A DNA stretch of 64,000 nt, from assembly GCA_963781215.1 (NCBI GenBank), contig CAWAFE010000024.1:10042-74041 (forward strand). The letters are read 5' to 3'. This document shows positions 53,974-63,922 of the stretch, one piece after another. Positions within the stretch are counted from its first letter, which is position 1. Every line of letters starts with the position of its first letter. The stretch is from AP-15 sp963781215 (GTDB lineage: Bacteria > Pseudomonadota > Alphaproteobacteria > ATCC43930 > CGMCC-115725). The position numbers and the translations under genes were made by a program. Under the pieces are notes generated by a model that made no database searches, was not told where the DNA came from, and was given only the letters and a program-made list of their open reading frames with translations.

Positions 53974-54876
53974 CTAATCCGGCCAGCGCCGGTGCACCCA
54001 CAGCCATTGCTCCGGGCGGTCGCGGATCCACGCCTCCAAGGTAGCGTTGACCTGGACCATCAGGGCCGCGGCGTCGGCGTGCCGGTCGCCGCTGCGTGGC
54101 GACGGCAGCGGCGGGGAAATTGTGACCCGGAAATGCGCGCCGGCAAGCCGCTCGACGCGCAGCGGAAACACGTCGCAATCGAAGCGGAGCGCCAGAAAGG
54201 CGATGGCCGAGCTGGTCATCGCCGGGCGGCCGAAAAACGGCACCGGGATGCCGTCATTCATCTTCTGGTCGGCGAGCAGGCCCAGATGCATGCCCCGATT
54301 GAGAGCCGCAATCGCGCGCCGCGCCGCGACCGCACCCTTCGGGATGAACTCGTCGCGGTCGCCGCGCAATCGAGCAATCAAGCGGTCGACCAGCGGATTG
54401 TTGGCGGCGCGATAGATCTGGGCGACCGAGATCCCGTGCTGCACACCGGCCAGCGAACCGATCTCCCAATTGGCGATATGGCCGGAGAAAACGATCATCC
54501 GCCGCCCGGCCGCGACCGCCCGGTCGATATGTTCGAGGCCGTGCGTCTCGACACGCCCGCCCGGCTCGAAGACGCGGATATTCCGGAGGTGGGGGAATTC
54601 GGCCGCGACGCGGCCGAGGTTGTCCCACATGCCGGCGACGATGCGCGCGATCTCGGTCTCGGAAAGCTCGGGAAAGGCGCGTCGCAGGTTCAGCCGAGCG
54701 CGCTTAGAGACGCCGAGAAACGGACCGATGCGGCGCGCCGCGGCGCCGCCGATGGCGGACGCCCAATCGAGCGGAAGCAGCCCAAATACCGTGAAGAAGA
54801 GGGCCGCCCCCCAAGCCTCCAGGCGATGGGCCAGGCGGGGCGCCTCAACAATAATGTTCGTTTGGGTCGCGTCCAT
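53974..54876 (-). CDS. lipid A biosynthesis lauroyl acyltransferase-like (LpxL/HtrB family)
   Basis: A 300-residue membrane-bound acyltransferase. The catalytic H-x4-E motif is in FSGHIANWEIG. DRLIARLRGDRDEFIPKGAVAARRAIAALNRGMHLGLLADQK and GIPVPFFGRPAMTSSA are family-typical. The ATG at 54876 overlaps the end of lpxK by about 30 bases, so coupling is likely. It adds the secondary acyl chain to lipid A. Confidence 0.88.
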   Translation of the reverse strand: MDATQTNIIVEAPRLAHRLEAWGAALFFTVFGLLPLDWASAIGGAAARRIGPFLGVSKRARLNLRRAFPELSETEIARIVAGMWDNLGRVAAEFPHLRNIRVFEPGGRVETHGLEHIDRAVAAGRRMIVFSGHIANWEIGSLAGVQHGISVAQIYRAANNPLVDRLIARLRGDRDEFIPKGAVAARRAIAALNRGMHLGLLADQKMNDGIPVPFFGRPAMTSSAIAFLALRFDCDVFPLRVERLAGAHFRVTISPPLPSPRSGDRHADAAALMVQVNATLEAWIRDRPEQWLWVHRRWPD

Positions 54877-55853
54877 TGCCTTGGGCGGATAGCACGACGG
54901 GTCCGATAAGGCCAGCGAGCGCCGCGGGATCGCTCCAGCGGATTTCGACCGACAGCACCTCGATCCCGGCACGCACTGCAGGAGCAATCCGCACGATGTC
55001 CTTGGCCGTGGTGACGAGGCGGGCATGGGCACGATCGGCAGCGCGCCAATAGCTCGTCGAGGTCGCCGCTGCGGTACGGAAAATGGTCGGGGAAGGCGTG
55101 GGCGTCGATCAAATCGGCACCGAGCGCGCGCAAGGTCGCGAAGAATTTCTCCGGCCGGCCGATCCCGGCGAAAGCGAGAAGGCGCATGCCGGCGAATCGC
55201 CGGCCGGCGATCGGCGCCAGCACCGCCCTCAGCACCGGCAGCTCGCCCGCGATTGTCTCCGCGTTGCCCTCGTCCCCCAGCAGCACGACGGCATCGGCGC
55301 GCGCCAGCCCGCGGCGAAGGCTTTCGCGCAGCGGCCCGGCCGGGATCACCCGCCCGTTGCCGAAGCCGTAATCGGCGTCGACCACGATCAGCGACAGATC
55401 CTTTTCGAGAGTCGGGTTCTGGAACCCGTCGTCGAGCAGGATCGCGCCAGCACCCGCCGCGGCCGCGGCGCGGGCTCCGGCGGCCCGGTCGCGCGCGACC
55501 CAGCTGGGCGCATGCAGGGCCAGCAGCAGCGCCTCGTCGCCGACTGTGGCGGCGTCGTGGCGGCCGGGATCAACGCGAACCGGACCGGCGAGGCTGCCGC
55601 CGTAACCGCGCGACACTAGATGCACACCCACGCCGCGCTCGGCGAGGTGGTCGGCGAGCGCCATCGCCACCGGCGTCTTGCCGGCGCCGCCGGCGACGAG
55701 ATTGCCGACGCACATCACCGGAACCGGGGCACGGTAGGGGCGGGCAAGCGCGCGACGCAGCCGTCCGGCCGCGTCCCAGGCGGCTCCCGCCGGTTGCAGC
55801 AAACTCGAGACAATTCCAGGAGGGTCCGTCCAGAAGAGAGGGGCGGCGCGCAT
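54845..55853 (-). CDS. lpxK: tetraacyldisaccharide 4'-kinase, one +1 frameshift in the sequence
   Basis: About 335 residues after one base near 55041-55046 is discounted. The P-loop VAGGAGKTPVAMAL, SRGYGGSLAGPVRVDP and VILLDDGFQNPTL analogues are present. Past the break the frame reads HARLVTTAKDIVR, then WSDPAALAGLI and the stop at 54845. It phosphorylates the lipid A precursor at the 4' position. Its ATG overlaps the waaA stop by one base (TGATG). Confidence 0.88.
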
Positions 55854-57163
55854 CAGGCCCGCATCGATCGGCGGGATTCGACCTTGCCGCGCGCTGGCGC
55901 CAAAGGATCGAGCCAGGGGGCGAGGCGATCGAGCACTGCATCGAGAACCCCGAGCCCCGCCGCGGCGGCTCGCGCACCGGCCGCGGCCCGCCGCGCTCTG
56001 AGCGCCGGATCGCCAAGCAGCGCCGAGACCGACCGAGCGAGACCATCGGCGTTCGCCACGGTCTCGGCCGCACCCGCGGCGGCGAGCGCGGCCGCCATCG
56101 CGGCACAGTTGCTCATATCCGGCCCGTGCAGGACAGCGCAGTCGAGGCGCGCCGCCTCAAAGGCATTGTGGCCACCCTTGGCGGCGAGCGAGCCGCCGAT
56201 AAAGGCAATCCCCGCGAGGCTGTAGTAGAGCCCGAGCTCGCCCATCGTGTCGGCGAGATAAACCTCGATGTCGCCGGCGATCGGCTCGCCGCGGGCACGC
56301 CTTGCGACGCGCAGCCCGTGCGCGGCCAGCATTTCCGCGATCGCGTCGGCGCGCGCCGGGTGACGGGGGGCGATGATCGTCAGCAGGCCCGGATGGCTCG
56401 CGGCGAGGCCGCGATGCACCGCCGCCGCGGCCTCTTCCTCGCCGGCATGGGTGCTGGCGGCGAGCCACAGCGGGCGCGGCCCGATCCGCTCCCGCAGCCG
56501 GCTCAGCTCGGCCCGATCGACCGGCAGTGCACTGGCAGCGGCCTTGATGTCACCGACATTCTCAACCCGCTGCGCGCCGAGGCTGCGCAACCGCTCGGCC
56601 TGCTGCGCGTCCTGCGCCAGACACAGCGCAAAGGCGCCGAGGATCGGCTCGATCATGCCGGGCCACCATCGCCAGCGCGAATGGGATCGCGCGGACAACC
56701 GGCCGTTGACCAGGGCCATCGGGATGCCGCGGGCATGGGTCGCCAGCACCAGATTGGGCCACAGCTCGGATTCGACCCAGAGCGCCAGATCGGGCCGCCA
56801 ATGGTCGAGAAAACGGGCGACCCAATGCGGCAGATCGACCGGCACGAACTGGTGCCGGGCGCCCGGCGGCAGCCGCTCTTCCAGAAGCCTGGCCGAGGCC
56901 ACGGTGCCGGTGGTGACGAGGATCCCGAGCGCCGGGCGCTCATGCAGCAGCCGCTCGATCAGGCTCGAGACGGCGGTCGCCTCGCCCACGCTCGCGGCGT
57001 GGATCCAGACGAGCGGGCCGATCGGCCGAGGGAGGCCCGGGATCCCCTGGCGTTCGCAAAAGCGCAGGGCGTCCTCCTTGCCGTTGCGGCGCCGCCGTCT
57101 CAGGCAGACGAGCGCGATTGGCGCCAGCGGCCGAGTCAGTGCCTGGTACAGTCGGGGCAGCAT
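55853..57163 (-). CDS. waaA: 3-deoxy-D-manno-octulosonic acid transferase
   Basis: A 436-residue KDO transferase. It has an N-terminal membrane anchor and WIHAASVGEATAV near residue 55. LALWVESELWPNLVL is the donor-side part, and SLAAKGGHNAFEAARLDCAVLHGPDMSN is conserved. It adds KDO to lipid IVA. Its ATG at 57163 overlaps the DUF374 gene by one base; a longer upstream frame belongs to that gene. Confidence 0.92.
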   Translation of the reverse strand: MLPRLYQALTRPLAPIALVCLRRRRRNGKEDALRFCERQGIPGLPRPIGPLVWIHAASVGEATAVSSLIERLLHERPALGILVTTGTVASARLLEERLPPGARHQFVPVDLPHWVARFLDHWRPDLALWVESELWPNLVLATHARGIPMALVNGRLSARSHSRWRWWPGMIEPILGAFALCLAQDAQQAERLRSLGAQRVENVGDIKAAASALPVDRAELSRLRERIGPRPLWLAASTHAGEEEAAAAVHRGLAASHPGLLTIIAPRHPARADAIAEMLAAHGLRVARRARGEPIAGDIEVYLADTMGELGLYYSLAGIAFIGGSLAAKGGHNAFEAARLDCAVLHGPDMSNCAAMAAALAAAGAAETVANADGLARSVSALLGDPALRARRAAAGARAAAAGLGVLDAVLDRLAPWLDPLAPARGKVESRRSMRA

Positions 57164-57915
57164 CAGGGCACCTTGCCGATACTTGTGCAGGCGCCGGCCG
57201 GGATCATCGGCGGCAATGTCTCGTGCCCCACCCGCCGATCGGCTTCGCGCACCATCTCGACCATCCGCGTCTCGATCAGGCGCCGGGCGTGCTCGATCCC
57301 GGCCTCGTCGAGATCGGGGTCGAGCTCGATCGGCTCGCCCCACAAGAACACGCCGCGCCCGAACGGCAGGGCAAGATGGTAGCGGTCCCAGGTCGGCAGC
57401 ACGCGCCGCCGGCTGGTCGCGTAGGTGATCGGCTGGATCGGCACCCGGGCCAGTCGGGCGACGTTGACGATGCCGGCGCTCGCGGTCATTGCCGGCCCGC
57501 GCGGCCCGTCCGGAGTGATCGCGACGCAATCGCCCGCCTCCAGCCGCTTTAGCATCGTGCGCAGCGCGGCCGAGCCACCCCGCCGGGTCGATCCGGCGAT
57601 CGACTGAATGCCGAAATAGGTCATCGCACCGGCGATCAGCTGCCCGTCGCGATGCGCCGAGATCAGCATGTGCATCGGCGCCAGCCGTTGCCATCCCATC
57701 GGGATCATCATCATCCGCCCGTGCCAGAAGGCGCCGATGAACGCCCGGCCCTCGGACCGCAGCCGGCGCGGCCGCTCGCCGCCCTCGATGCTCCAGCGAT
57801 TGGTCAGATAGACAAAACGGATGCAGAGCTGCATGACCCAGCAGACGACCCCGCGCACGCGCTTTCGGCGCAGGAGGCGCCGCCATGCACCGGGCTTGGT
57901 GGGAGAGATCCTCAC
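57163..57915 (-). CDS. DUF374 lysophospholipid acyltransferase-like protein
   Basis: A 250-residue protein. FWHGRMMMIPMGW carries the catalytic His-x4-like pair, and RRGGSAALRTMLKRLEAGDCVAITPDGPRGPAM is the DUF374 hallmark. The family resembles PlsC-type acyltransferases in lipid A or phospholipid assembly. It overlaps msbA by four bases (ATGA). Confidence 0.86.
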   Translation of the reverse strand: MRISPTKPGAWRRLLRRKRVRGVVCWVMQLCIRFVYLTNRWSIEGGERPRRLRSEGRAFIGAFWHGRMMMIPMGWQRLAPMHMLISAHRDGQLIAGAMTYFGIQSIAGSTRRGGSAALRTMLKRLEAGDCVAITPDGPRGPAMTASAGIVNVARLARVPIQPITYATSRRRVLPTWDRYHLALPFGRGVFLWGEPIELDPDLDEAGIEHARRLIETRMVEMVREADRRVGHETLPPMIPAGACTSIGKVP

Positions 57916-59714
57916 GCCGCCACGGTGGGCTCGGTCGCGAGGTCGCTCTCGGCGGCGAACTGCATCGCGTGCAGGCGGGCATAGAAGCCGTTGCGGGCGA
58001 GCAGCTCGGCATGCCGGCCGCTCTCGACGATGCGGCCGCGGTCGACGACGCAGATCAGGTCGGCGCCCTGGACGGTCGACAGCCGGTGGGCGATGACCAA
58101 GGTCGTGCGGCCCCGGATCAGCTCGCGCAAGGCCGCCTGCACCTGCCGCTCGGATTCGCTGTCGAGGGACGAGGTCGCCTCGTCGAGCAAGAGGATCGGC
58201 GCGTCCTTCAGCATCGCCCGGGCGATCGCCAGCCGTTGGCGCTGCCCGCCGGAAAGCCGCACGCCGTGCTCGCCGACGAGGGTATCGTAGCCCTGTGGCA
58301 GCTCGCCGATGAACCCTTCGGCGCCGGCTGCCCGCGCCGCCGCCTCGATCTCGGCGTCGGGCGCGCCGAGCCGGCCGTAGCCGATGTTGGCGCGCACCGT
58401 GTCGTCGAACAGGCTGATCTCTTGAGAGACGAGCGCAACAGCCCCGCGCAGCGAGGCGAGCGTCACCGACCGGACATCCTGCCCGTCAATCGCGATGCTG
58501 CCTTCCTTGACGTCGAAAAAACGCGGGATCAAATTGAGAATCGTCGATTTTCCGGCACCCGAGGCGCCGACCAAGGCAACCGTGTGCCCGGCGGGGACGG
58601 TCAGCGAGACGCCGTCGAGGGCGACGACACCGGAGGCATAGCCGAAGCGGACGGAATCGAAGCGGATCTCGCCGCCCGCGATGTTGAGCGGCGCAGCGCC
58701 CGGCCGATCGCGGATCATCGGCTCGACATCGAGCACCTGGAAGATCCGCTGCGCCGCGGCCAGGCCTTCCTGCAGCGAGGCGTTCAAATTGGCGAGGCTC
58801 TTCAGCGGTTGATAGGCGAGGAGCAATGCCGTAACGAAAGAAAAGAACGCGCCGGGGGTGCGGGCGCCGCCGATGACCTGATGCCCACCGTAAAGGATCA
58901 CGATCGCGATCGCCGCGCCGCCTAGCGTCTCCATCATCGGCGACGCCCGCGACCGGGTTCGCGTGGCCCGGTCGATCAGCGTGAAGATGCGCTCGAAGAG
59001 GCCGGCCGCACGGCTCTCCTCATAGGCCTCCATGCCGTAGGCCTTGACCAGCCGGGCGCCCTGGAAGGTCTGGCTGAGCAACGTCGTCAACTGGCCGTAT
59101 TCGGCCTGGGTGTTGGCCGAAACCCGGCGCATGCGCCGACCGATGCCGACGATCGGCCGGATCGCCAGCGGAAAGACGAAGAACGAGACCAGCGCCAGGA
59201 GCCAATCCTGGTAGAACATCACGCCGACCAGAAAGATCACGGTCAGCGCGTCCTTGCCGATGGCACCCAGGACATTCGCCGCCGCACTGCGTAAGAGTGC
59301 GGCGTCGCTGGTGAAGCGCGAGATCAGCGTGCCCGTCGGGTTGGCGTGAAAATAGGCGAGGTCGGCGCGCATCATCCGGGCGAAGAGCGCCTTCTGCACA
59401 TCGGCGATGACGCGCTGGCCGACGCGGTTCATCAGCACCGCCTCGCCGTAATCGGCGAGGCCTTTGACGAGCGCGAGGCCCAACGCACCCCCCGCGATCA
59501 GCAGGAGCAGCGAGGCTTCGCGCCCGACGAAGATGTCGTCGAGCACCGGCTGCATCAGCCAGGCGCGCAACGCAGTGCTGCCGGCGGCAGCACCCATCAG
59601 CAGAAAGGCGAGCCCGACGCGCAGCGCATGCGGGCGCATGAAGTCGCGCACGAGCCGCCATACGAGCGCGGCCGAATGCGCCCCATCACGCAGGATCAGC
59701 GGCTTTTCGAGCAT
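57912..59714 (-). CDS. MsbA-like ABC transporter, fused permease/ATPase
   Basis: A 600-residue half-transporter. Six membrane helices fill residues 1-310. The ATPase has Walker A GASGAGKSTI, signature LSGGQRQRLAIARAM and Walker B ILLLDEATSSLD. It probably flips lipid A or phospholipid across the inner membrane and heads the lipid A block. Context suits MsbA, but a multidrug exporter cannot be excluded from sequence. Confidence 0.88.
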   Translation of the reverse strand: MLEKPLILRDGAHSAALVWRLVRDFMRPHALRVGLAFLLMGAAAGSTALRAWLMQPVLDDIFVGREASLLLLIAGGALGLALVKGLADYGEAVLMNRVGQRVIADVQKALFARMMRADLAYFHANPTGTLISRFTSDAALLRSAAANVLGAIGKDALTVIFLVGVMFYQDWLLALVSFFVFPLAIRPIVGIGRRMRRVSANTQAEYGQLTTLLSQTFQGARLVKAYGMEAYEESRAAGLFERIFTLIDRATRTRSRASPMMETLGGAAIAIVILYGGHQVIGGARTPGAFFSFVTALLLAYQPLKSLANLNASLQEGLAAAQRIFQVLDVEPMIRDRPGAAPLNIAGGEIRFDSVRFGYASGVVALDGVSLTVPAGHTVALVGASGAGKSTILNLIPRFFDVKEGSIAIDGQDVRSVTLASLRGAVALVSQEISLFDDTVRANIGYGRLGAPDAEIEAAARAAGAEGFIGELPQGYDTLVGEHGVRLSGGQRQRLAIARAMLKDAPILLLDEATSSLDSESERQVQAALRELIRGRTTLVIAHRLSTVQGADLICVVDRGRIVESGRHAELLARNGFYARLHAMQFAAESDLATEPTVAA

Positions 59715-59815
59715 GGGTCCCCGCCGGCAGTGTTAATGGCGGCTCGCCGCCTTGGCAAGGACGGCGCCGCCTATAGGACCCCGACCCCGACGGGCCCCAT
59801 GCTCAGCCGGTCACG

Positions 59816-60880
59816 TCACGCCGGATAGGAGACGAAGCACTTATCCGAGGCAAAGATGTGCGTTTCGATGTAATCGTGCACGATCGGGCGCCGGTCGAGC
59901 CTCTCCATCGCCCCCATCAGCGCGCACCAGTTCAGCATCTCATGCTGCCCGGCCTGCTCCATCGCCTTCAACGGGCGCTTGCGCCAGGTCTCGTAATCGC
60001 GTTGCGATAGTGCGTCGAACAGCAGTCGGTCGGCCTTTTGGTCAGGCCACATATAGCCGTTGGTCGGCGACAGGAAGCAATGCGACCAGCTCGACGACGC
60101 GATCACCGCCACCCGCCACGGCGAATCTGCGAAGGTCTCGGCCACCGCCTTGCCGACCTCCATGCAGCGCCAGGGATGCGGCGAGGGCGGGTCGCCGGCG
60201 ATCGACGGATCGCGCGGCGGCATGAACAGAGCCGCGGTGCCGCCCTTGGCGTGCAAGAGGTTGCTGCCGTAGCAATTGATCGCGAACGGCACCACGGGAT
60301 ACGGAAAGCCACTCCGGTCCCAATCGAGATAGAGGAACGTGTTGGTGAAGGCGTGCGCCAGCGGATGATGCAGCGGCTTATAGGCATAGGCCATGTCGAT
60401 GCCGCGCTCGATCAGCCCGGTGGCGAGGTGTTTGGCAGCCTCGCGATGGCCGTGCAGCTGTAATGCCCAGTCGCCGGGCTCGCCCCAGCGGTTCGTCCTG
60501 CCGCCATTGCCGTTCTTCCACGGCTGGACCGCGAAATCATCGTCATAGCCGAGCAGACAAAAGGCCGGGATGATGTCCTCACGGAAATTCTCGTACTGGT
60601 CGTCGCCCCACACCAGCACGACATCCGGGTTGAACGCGTCGAGCGACTTGCGCACGGCACGAAAGCCCTCGGCCATCCGCGCGCTGTAGCGCCGGGCCGA
60701 GGACAACCCCTCGTCGTTGCCAAGCTCGGCGACAAGGTCGGCCGGCCAGTTCATCGGGTTTTTGTAATGCTCGGGCACGTTGGGTGCGGTCAGCAGGCGG
60801 TGGAACAGCGACGGCAACTGCTCGTCGGGCACCGTCAGCCCCGGGTAGTGGGTGCAGCCAAGTCCGATGATCTCGCCCAT
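59816..60880 (-). CDS. LigB-type extradiol dioxygenase-like protein
   Basis: A 354-residue class III extradiol dioxygenase-family protein. LGCTHYPGLTVPDEQL carries the conserved early His, and LHHPLAHAFTNTFLYL and NPDVVLVWGDDQYENFREDIIPAFCL are family-like. Whether it cleaves an aromatic ring or belongs to a non-ring-cleaving branch (for example AmmeMemoRadiSam-type) is not settled. It is monocistronic, with about 100 bases to the msbA-like gene downstream. Confidence 0.75.
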   Translation of the reverse strand: MGEIIGLGCTHYPGLTVPDEQLPSLFHRLLTAPNVPEHYKNPMNWPADLVAELGNDEGLSSARRYSARMAEGFRAVRKSLDAFNPDVVLVWGDDQYENFREDIIPAFCLLGYDDDFAVQPWKNGNGGRTNRWGEPGDWALQLHGHREAAKHLATGLIERGIDMAYAYKPLHHPLAHAFTNTFLYLDWDRSGFPYPVVPFAINCYGSNLLHAKGGTAALFMPPRDPSIAGDPPSPHPWRCMEVGKAVAETFADSPWRVAVIASSSWSHCFLSPTNGYMWPDQKADRLLFDALSQRDYETWRKRPLKAMEQAGQHEMLNWCALMGAMERLDRRPIVHDYIETHIFASDKCFVSYPA

Positions 60881-61046
60881 ACTCCTGCTCCTCTCCTTTG
60901 CACCGCGCGCAGCCGTTTCGGGCCGGACCCGATCTTATCGTATTTCGCAGCGGCGCGGCAGGGTCATTCACGCCGATTTATTGTTAGTTGCCCGGTAGCC
61001 ATTCCTTGAACAAGGGGGTTCGTGTGCATCGGCCTTCGCCCCAACC

Positions 61047-62402
61047 TCAAGCGCCCGCCACGGTGAGGTCGTCGATGCGCAGGGTCGGCGAATCGGCGCC
61101 GGCCTTGAATTCGAGGTCGTCGGCGGCGACGAGGCGAAGGAACATATCCCTCAGATTGCCGGCGACCGTCATCTCGCTGACCGGGAAGACGATCTCGCCC
61201 TTGTCGATCCAGAAGCCGGCCGCACCCCTGCTGTAATCGCCGGTGACGCCGTTGACCCCCATCCCCATCATCTCGGTCACGTAGAAGCCGCTCTCGATGT
61301 CGGCGATCAGCTGCTGCGGGGTCACGGGACCCGGTTCGATCCACACATTGGTCGCCGACGGCCCCGGGGGCGATGAGGTGCCGCGCGCGGCATGGCCGGT
61401 GGTTTGGAGGCCGAGCTGGCGCGACGAGCGCAGGTCCAAGAGCCAGGTCGTCAGCACCCCCTTGTCGACCAACGCGCGGCGGCGGTTGGCGATGCCCTCG
61501 CCGTCGAACGGCTTGGAACGCAGACCACGCCGGCGGTGCGGGTCGTCGAGGATGGTGATCGCTTCGGGGAAGACCCGCTCGCCGAGCCGGTCCTTCAAAA
61601 AGCTTGTGCCGCGGGCGATCGCCGGCCCCGAGATCGCGCCCAGCAGATAGGAGATGAAGCCGCGGGCGACACGCGGGTCGAATACCACCGGGCAGCGGCA
61701 GGTCGGCATTTTTCTGGCGCCCAGGCGCTTGACCGCACGTTCGCCCGCACTCCTGCCGATCGCGGCCGGGTCGCGCAGATCGGCGGCGTAGATGGCGCTG
61801 GCGAAATCGTAGTCGCGCTCCATGCCCGTGCCGGTGCCGCCGATGACGCTGGCGCTGACACCGTGGCTCGACCCGGCATAGGCACCGGCAAAGCCGTTCG
61901 AGGCGGCGAGCGCCACCCGCGAGCGGCCCCAGCCGGCGTCCGCCCCTTCGGAGTTGGTGACGCCGAGAACCGCAAGTGCCGCCTCTTCGGCCGCGCGCGC
62001 CCGCTCGATCAGCATCTCGGCGCTCGGCTCCCCGGGGTCGAGCATGTCGAGAGCGGGCCAATCGTGTGCGATCTCGGCGGGGTCGGCGATGCCGCAATAG
62101 GGGTCTTCGGGCACGGCGCGGGCCATCGCAACCGCGCGCTCGACCAGCTCGCTCAGCGCGTCTTGTGACCAGTCGGTTGACGACACGACGGCCTGCTGCC
62201 GGCCGATGAAGACCCTGAGCCCGAGGTCGTGGCCTTCCGAGCGCTCGAGCTTCTCGGTCTTGCCGAGCCGGCGGGTATGAGACAACGAGGTGCCCTCGAA
62301 CAGCACGGCGTCGGCGGCGTCGGCTCCGGCGCGGCGGGCGCGCCCGATCAAATCCTGCAACAGGTCGAGCCCCGCTCCGGCTTCCTTGTCGATTGCGGTC
62401 AT
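61047..62402 (-). CDS. pmbA: PmbA/TldE metalloprotease-like protein
   Basis: A 451-residue TldD/PmbA-family protein. It has LRVFIGRQQAVVSSTDWSQDALSELVERAVAMARAVPEDPYCGIA near the start and the C-terminal GMGVNGVTGDYSRGAAGFWIDKGEIVFPVSEMTVAGNL. PmbA partners TldD, which carries the zinc site, in peptide or antibiotic-precursor processing. No TldD is in this window. The ATG at 62402 overlaps ubiD by four bases. Confidence 0.9.
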   Translation of the reverse strand: MTAIDKEAGAGLDLLQDLIGRARRAGADAADAVLFEGTSLSHTRRLGKTEKLERSEGHDLGLRVFIGRQQAVVSSTDWSQDALSELVERAVAMARAVPEDPYCGIADPAEIAHDWPALDMLDPGEPSAEMLIERARAAEEAALAVLGVTNSEGADAGWGRSRVALAASNGFAGAYAGSSHGVSASVIGGTGTGMERDYDFASAIYAADLRDPAAIGRSAGERAVKRLGARKMPTCRCPVVFDPRVARGFISYLLGAISGPAIARGTSFLKDRLGERVFPEAITILDDPHRRRGLRSKPFDGEGIANRRRALVDKGVLTTWLLDLRSSRQLGLQTTGHAARGTSSPPGPSATNVWIEPGPVTPQQLIADIESGFYVTEMMGMGVNGVTGDYSRGAAGFWIDKGEIVFPVSEMTVAGNLRDMFLRLVAADDLEFKAGADSPTLRIDDLTVAGA

Positions 62403-63922
62403 TTCTTCTCCGGTGGTTTCCAGATCGGCCGGCCCGAGCCGGGGAGCCCGTAGCTCGGCCACTTCGCCGTCACCTCGGCGACGATCGCCTCGGCCATGCG
62501 GATCGGCCGGCCCCATTCGCGTTTTGTCTCCGGCGGCAGTTTGCCGGTTGCATCGAGGCCGATCTTGCCGCCGAGGCCCGGCTCGGGCGAGGCGAAGTCG
62601 AGATAGTCGATCGGCGTGTGGTCGATAAGGGTCACGTCGCGCACCGGGTCCATGCGGGTCGACACCGCCCACATGACCTCCTTCCAGTCGCGCGCATCGA
62701 TGTCGTCGTCGACGATTATGACGAATTTCGTATACATGAACTGGCGCAGGAACGACCAGACCCCCATCATCACCCGCTTGGCGTGGCCGGGATAGGCCTT
62801 GCGGATCGCCACTACCGCGATGCGGTAGGAGCAGCCTTCGGGCGGCAGCCAGAAATCGACGATCTCCGGAAATTGCTGCTGCAACAGCGGGATGAAGACC
62901 TCGTTCAATGCCTCGCCGAGGATCGAGGGCTCGTCCGGCGGCCGGCCGGTGAAGGTCGAGAGGTAGATCGGGCGCTGCCGCATGGTGATCGCCGAGAGGC
63001 GGAAGACCGGGAAGCGCTCGACCGCGTTGTAATAGCCGGTGTGGTCGCCATAGGGGCCCTCGTCGCCCAATTCGTCGAGCGCTACATGGCCTTCGAGCAC
63101 GATTTCGGCGTGCGCCGGCACTTTAAGGGGGACGGTCTTGCAGTCGACCAGCTCGACCCGGCGGCCGCGCAGGAGGCCTGCGAACTGGTATTCCGACAAG
63201 GTGTCGGGGACCGGCGTCACCGCGGCGAGGATGGTTCCCGGATCGGCGCCGATCACCGCCGCCGCCGGCAGCGGCTCGCGGCGCTCCTCACCCCAGCGCC
63301 GGTGATGCTGCGCGCCGCCGCGATGCGCCAGCCAGCGCATCAAGGTGGTGTCGCGGCCGGTGACCTGCATCCGGTAGATGCCGAGGTTGAAGGCGTCCTC
63401 GCGGCGATCGCCGGGCCCTTTGGTTACGACCAACGGCCACGTAATCAGCGGCGCCGGCTCGCCCGGCCAGCAGGTCTGCACCGGCAGCATGCCTAGGTCG
63501 ATCTCGGCGCCCTTCAGCACGATCTCCTGGCAGGGTGCGGCGGCGACGGTGCGCGGCCGCATCGCCATGACTGTCTTGAGGAGCGGCAGCAGGTCGAACG
63601 CCTCGCGCCAGCCGCCCGGCGGCTCCGGCTGCTTCAGAAAGGCGAGGGTGCGGCCGATCTCGCGCAATTCACCGGGCTCGCGGTCCATGCCCCAGGCGAC
63701 CCGCTCGACGGTGCCGAAGAGATTGACCAGCACCGGCATCGCATAGCTGCCGCCGGCGGCGTTCGCGACATTCTCGAACAGCACGGCGGGTCCGCCCTCG
63801 GCCAAAAGCCGCGTCTGGATCTCGGTCATTTCGAGAACGGGCGAGACCAGGGCCTTGACCCGCACCAATCGCCCCGCGCCTTCGAGGCGGTCGATGAAAT
63901 CGCGCAGGCTCGCATAGGGCAT
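62399..63922 (-). CDS. ubiD: UbiD-family decarboxylase
   Basis: A 507-residue prenylated-FMN-dependent decarboxylase: ELGDEGPYGDHTGYYN, PIDYLDFASPEPGLGGKIGLDATGK and SIKLVVVVDDDIDARDW-like VIIVDDDIDARDWKEVMWA are the family's conserved parts. In ubiquinone synthesis it removes the carboxylate from 3-octaprenyl-4-hydroxybenzoate, though many UbiD act on other aromatic acids. Its prenyl-FMN partner UbiX is not in the window. It overlaps pmbA by four bases. Confidence 0.92.
   Translation of the reverse strand: MPYASLRDFIDRLEGAGRLVRVKALVSPVLEMTEIQTRLLAEGGPAVLFENVANAAGGSYAMPVLVNLFGTVERVAWGMDREPGELREIGRTLAFLKQPEPPGGWREAFDLLPLLKTVMAMRPRTVAAAPCQEIVLKGAEIDLGMLPVQTCWPGEPAPLITWPLVVTKGPGDRREDAFNLGIYRMQVTGRDTTLMRWLAHRGGAQHHRRWGEERREPLPAAAVIGADPGTILAAVTPVPDTLSEYQFAGLLRGRRVELVDCKTVPLKVPAHAEIVLEGHVALDELGDEGPYGDHTGYYNAVERFPVFRLSAITMRQRPIYLSTFTGRPPDEPSILGEALNEVFIPLLQQQFPEIVDFWLPPEGCSYRIAVVAIRKAYPGHAKRVMMGVWSFLRQFMYTKFVIIVDDDIDARDWKEVMWAVSTRMDPVRDVTLIDHTPIDYLDFASPEPGLGGKIGLDATGKLPPETKREWGRPIRMAEAIVAEVTAKWPSYGLPGSGRPIWKPPEKK

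Noticed and set aside
6671..55853. Programmed +1 ribosomal frameshifting as a shared regulatory system
   Set aside because: No common slippery sequence, stop codon or downstream structure is shared by the nine sites, and six are simple homopolymer extensions.
57912..59714. Multidrug exporter call for the MsbA-like gene
   Set aside because: Its place at the head of an overlapping lipid A gene block makes lipid flipping more likely, though sequence alone does not prove it.
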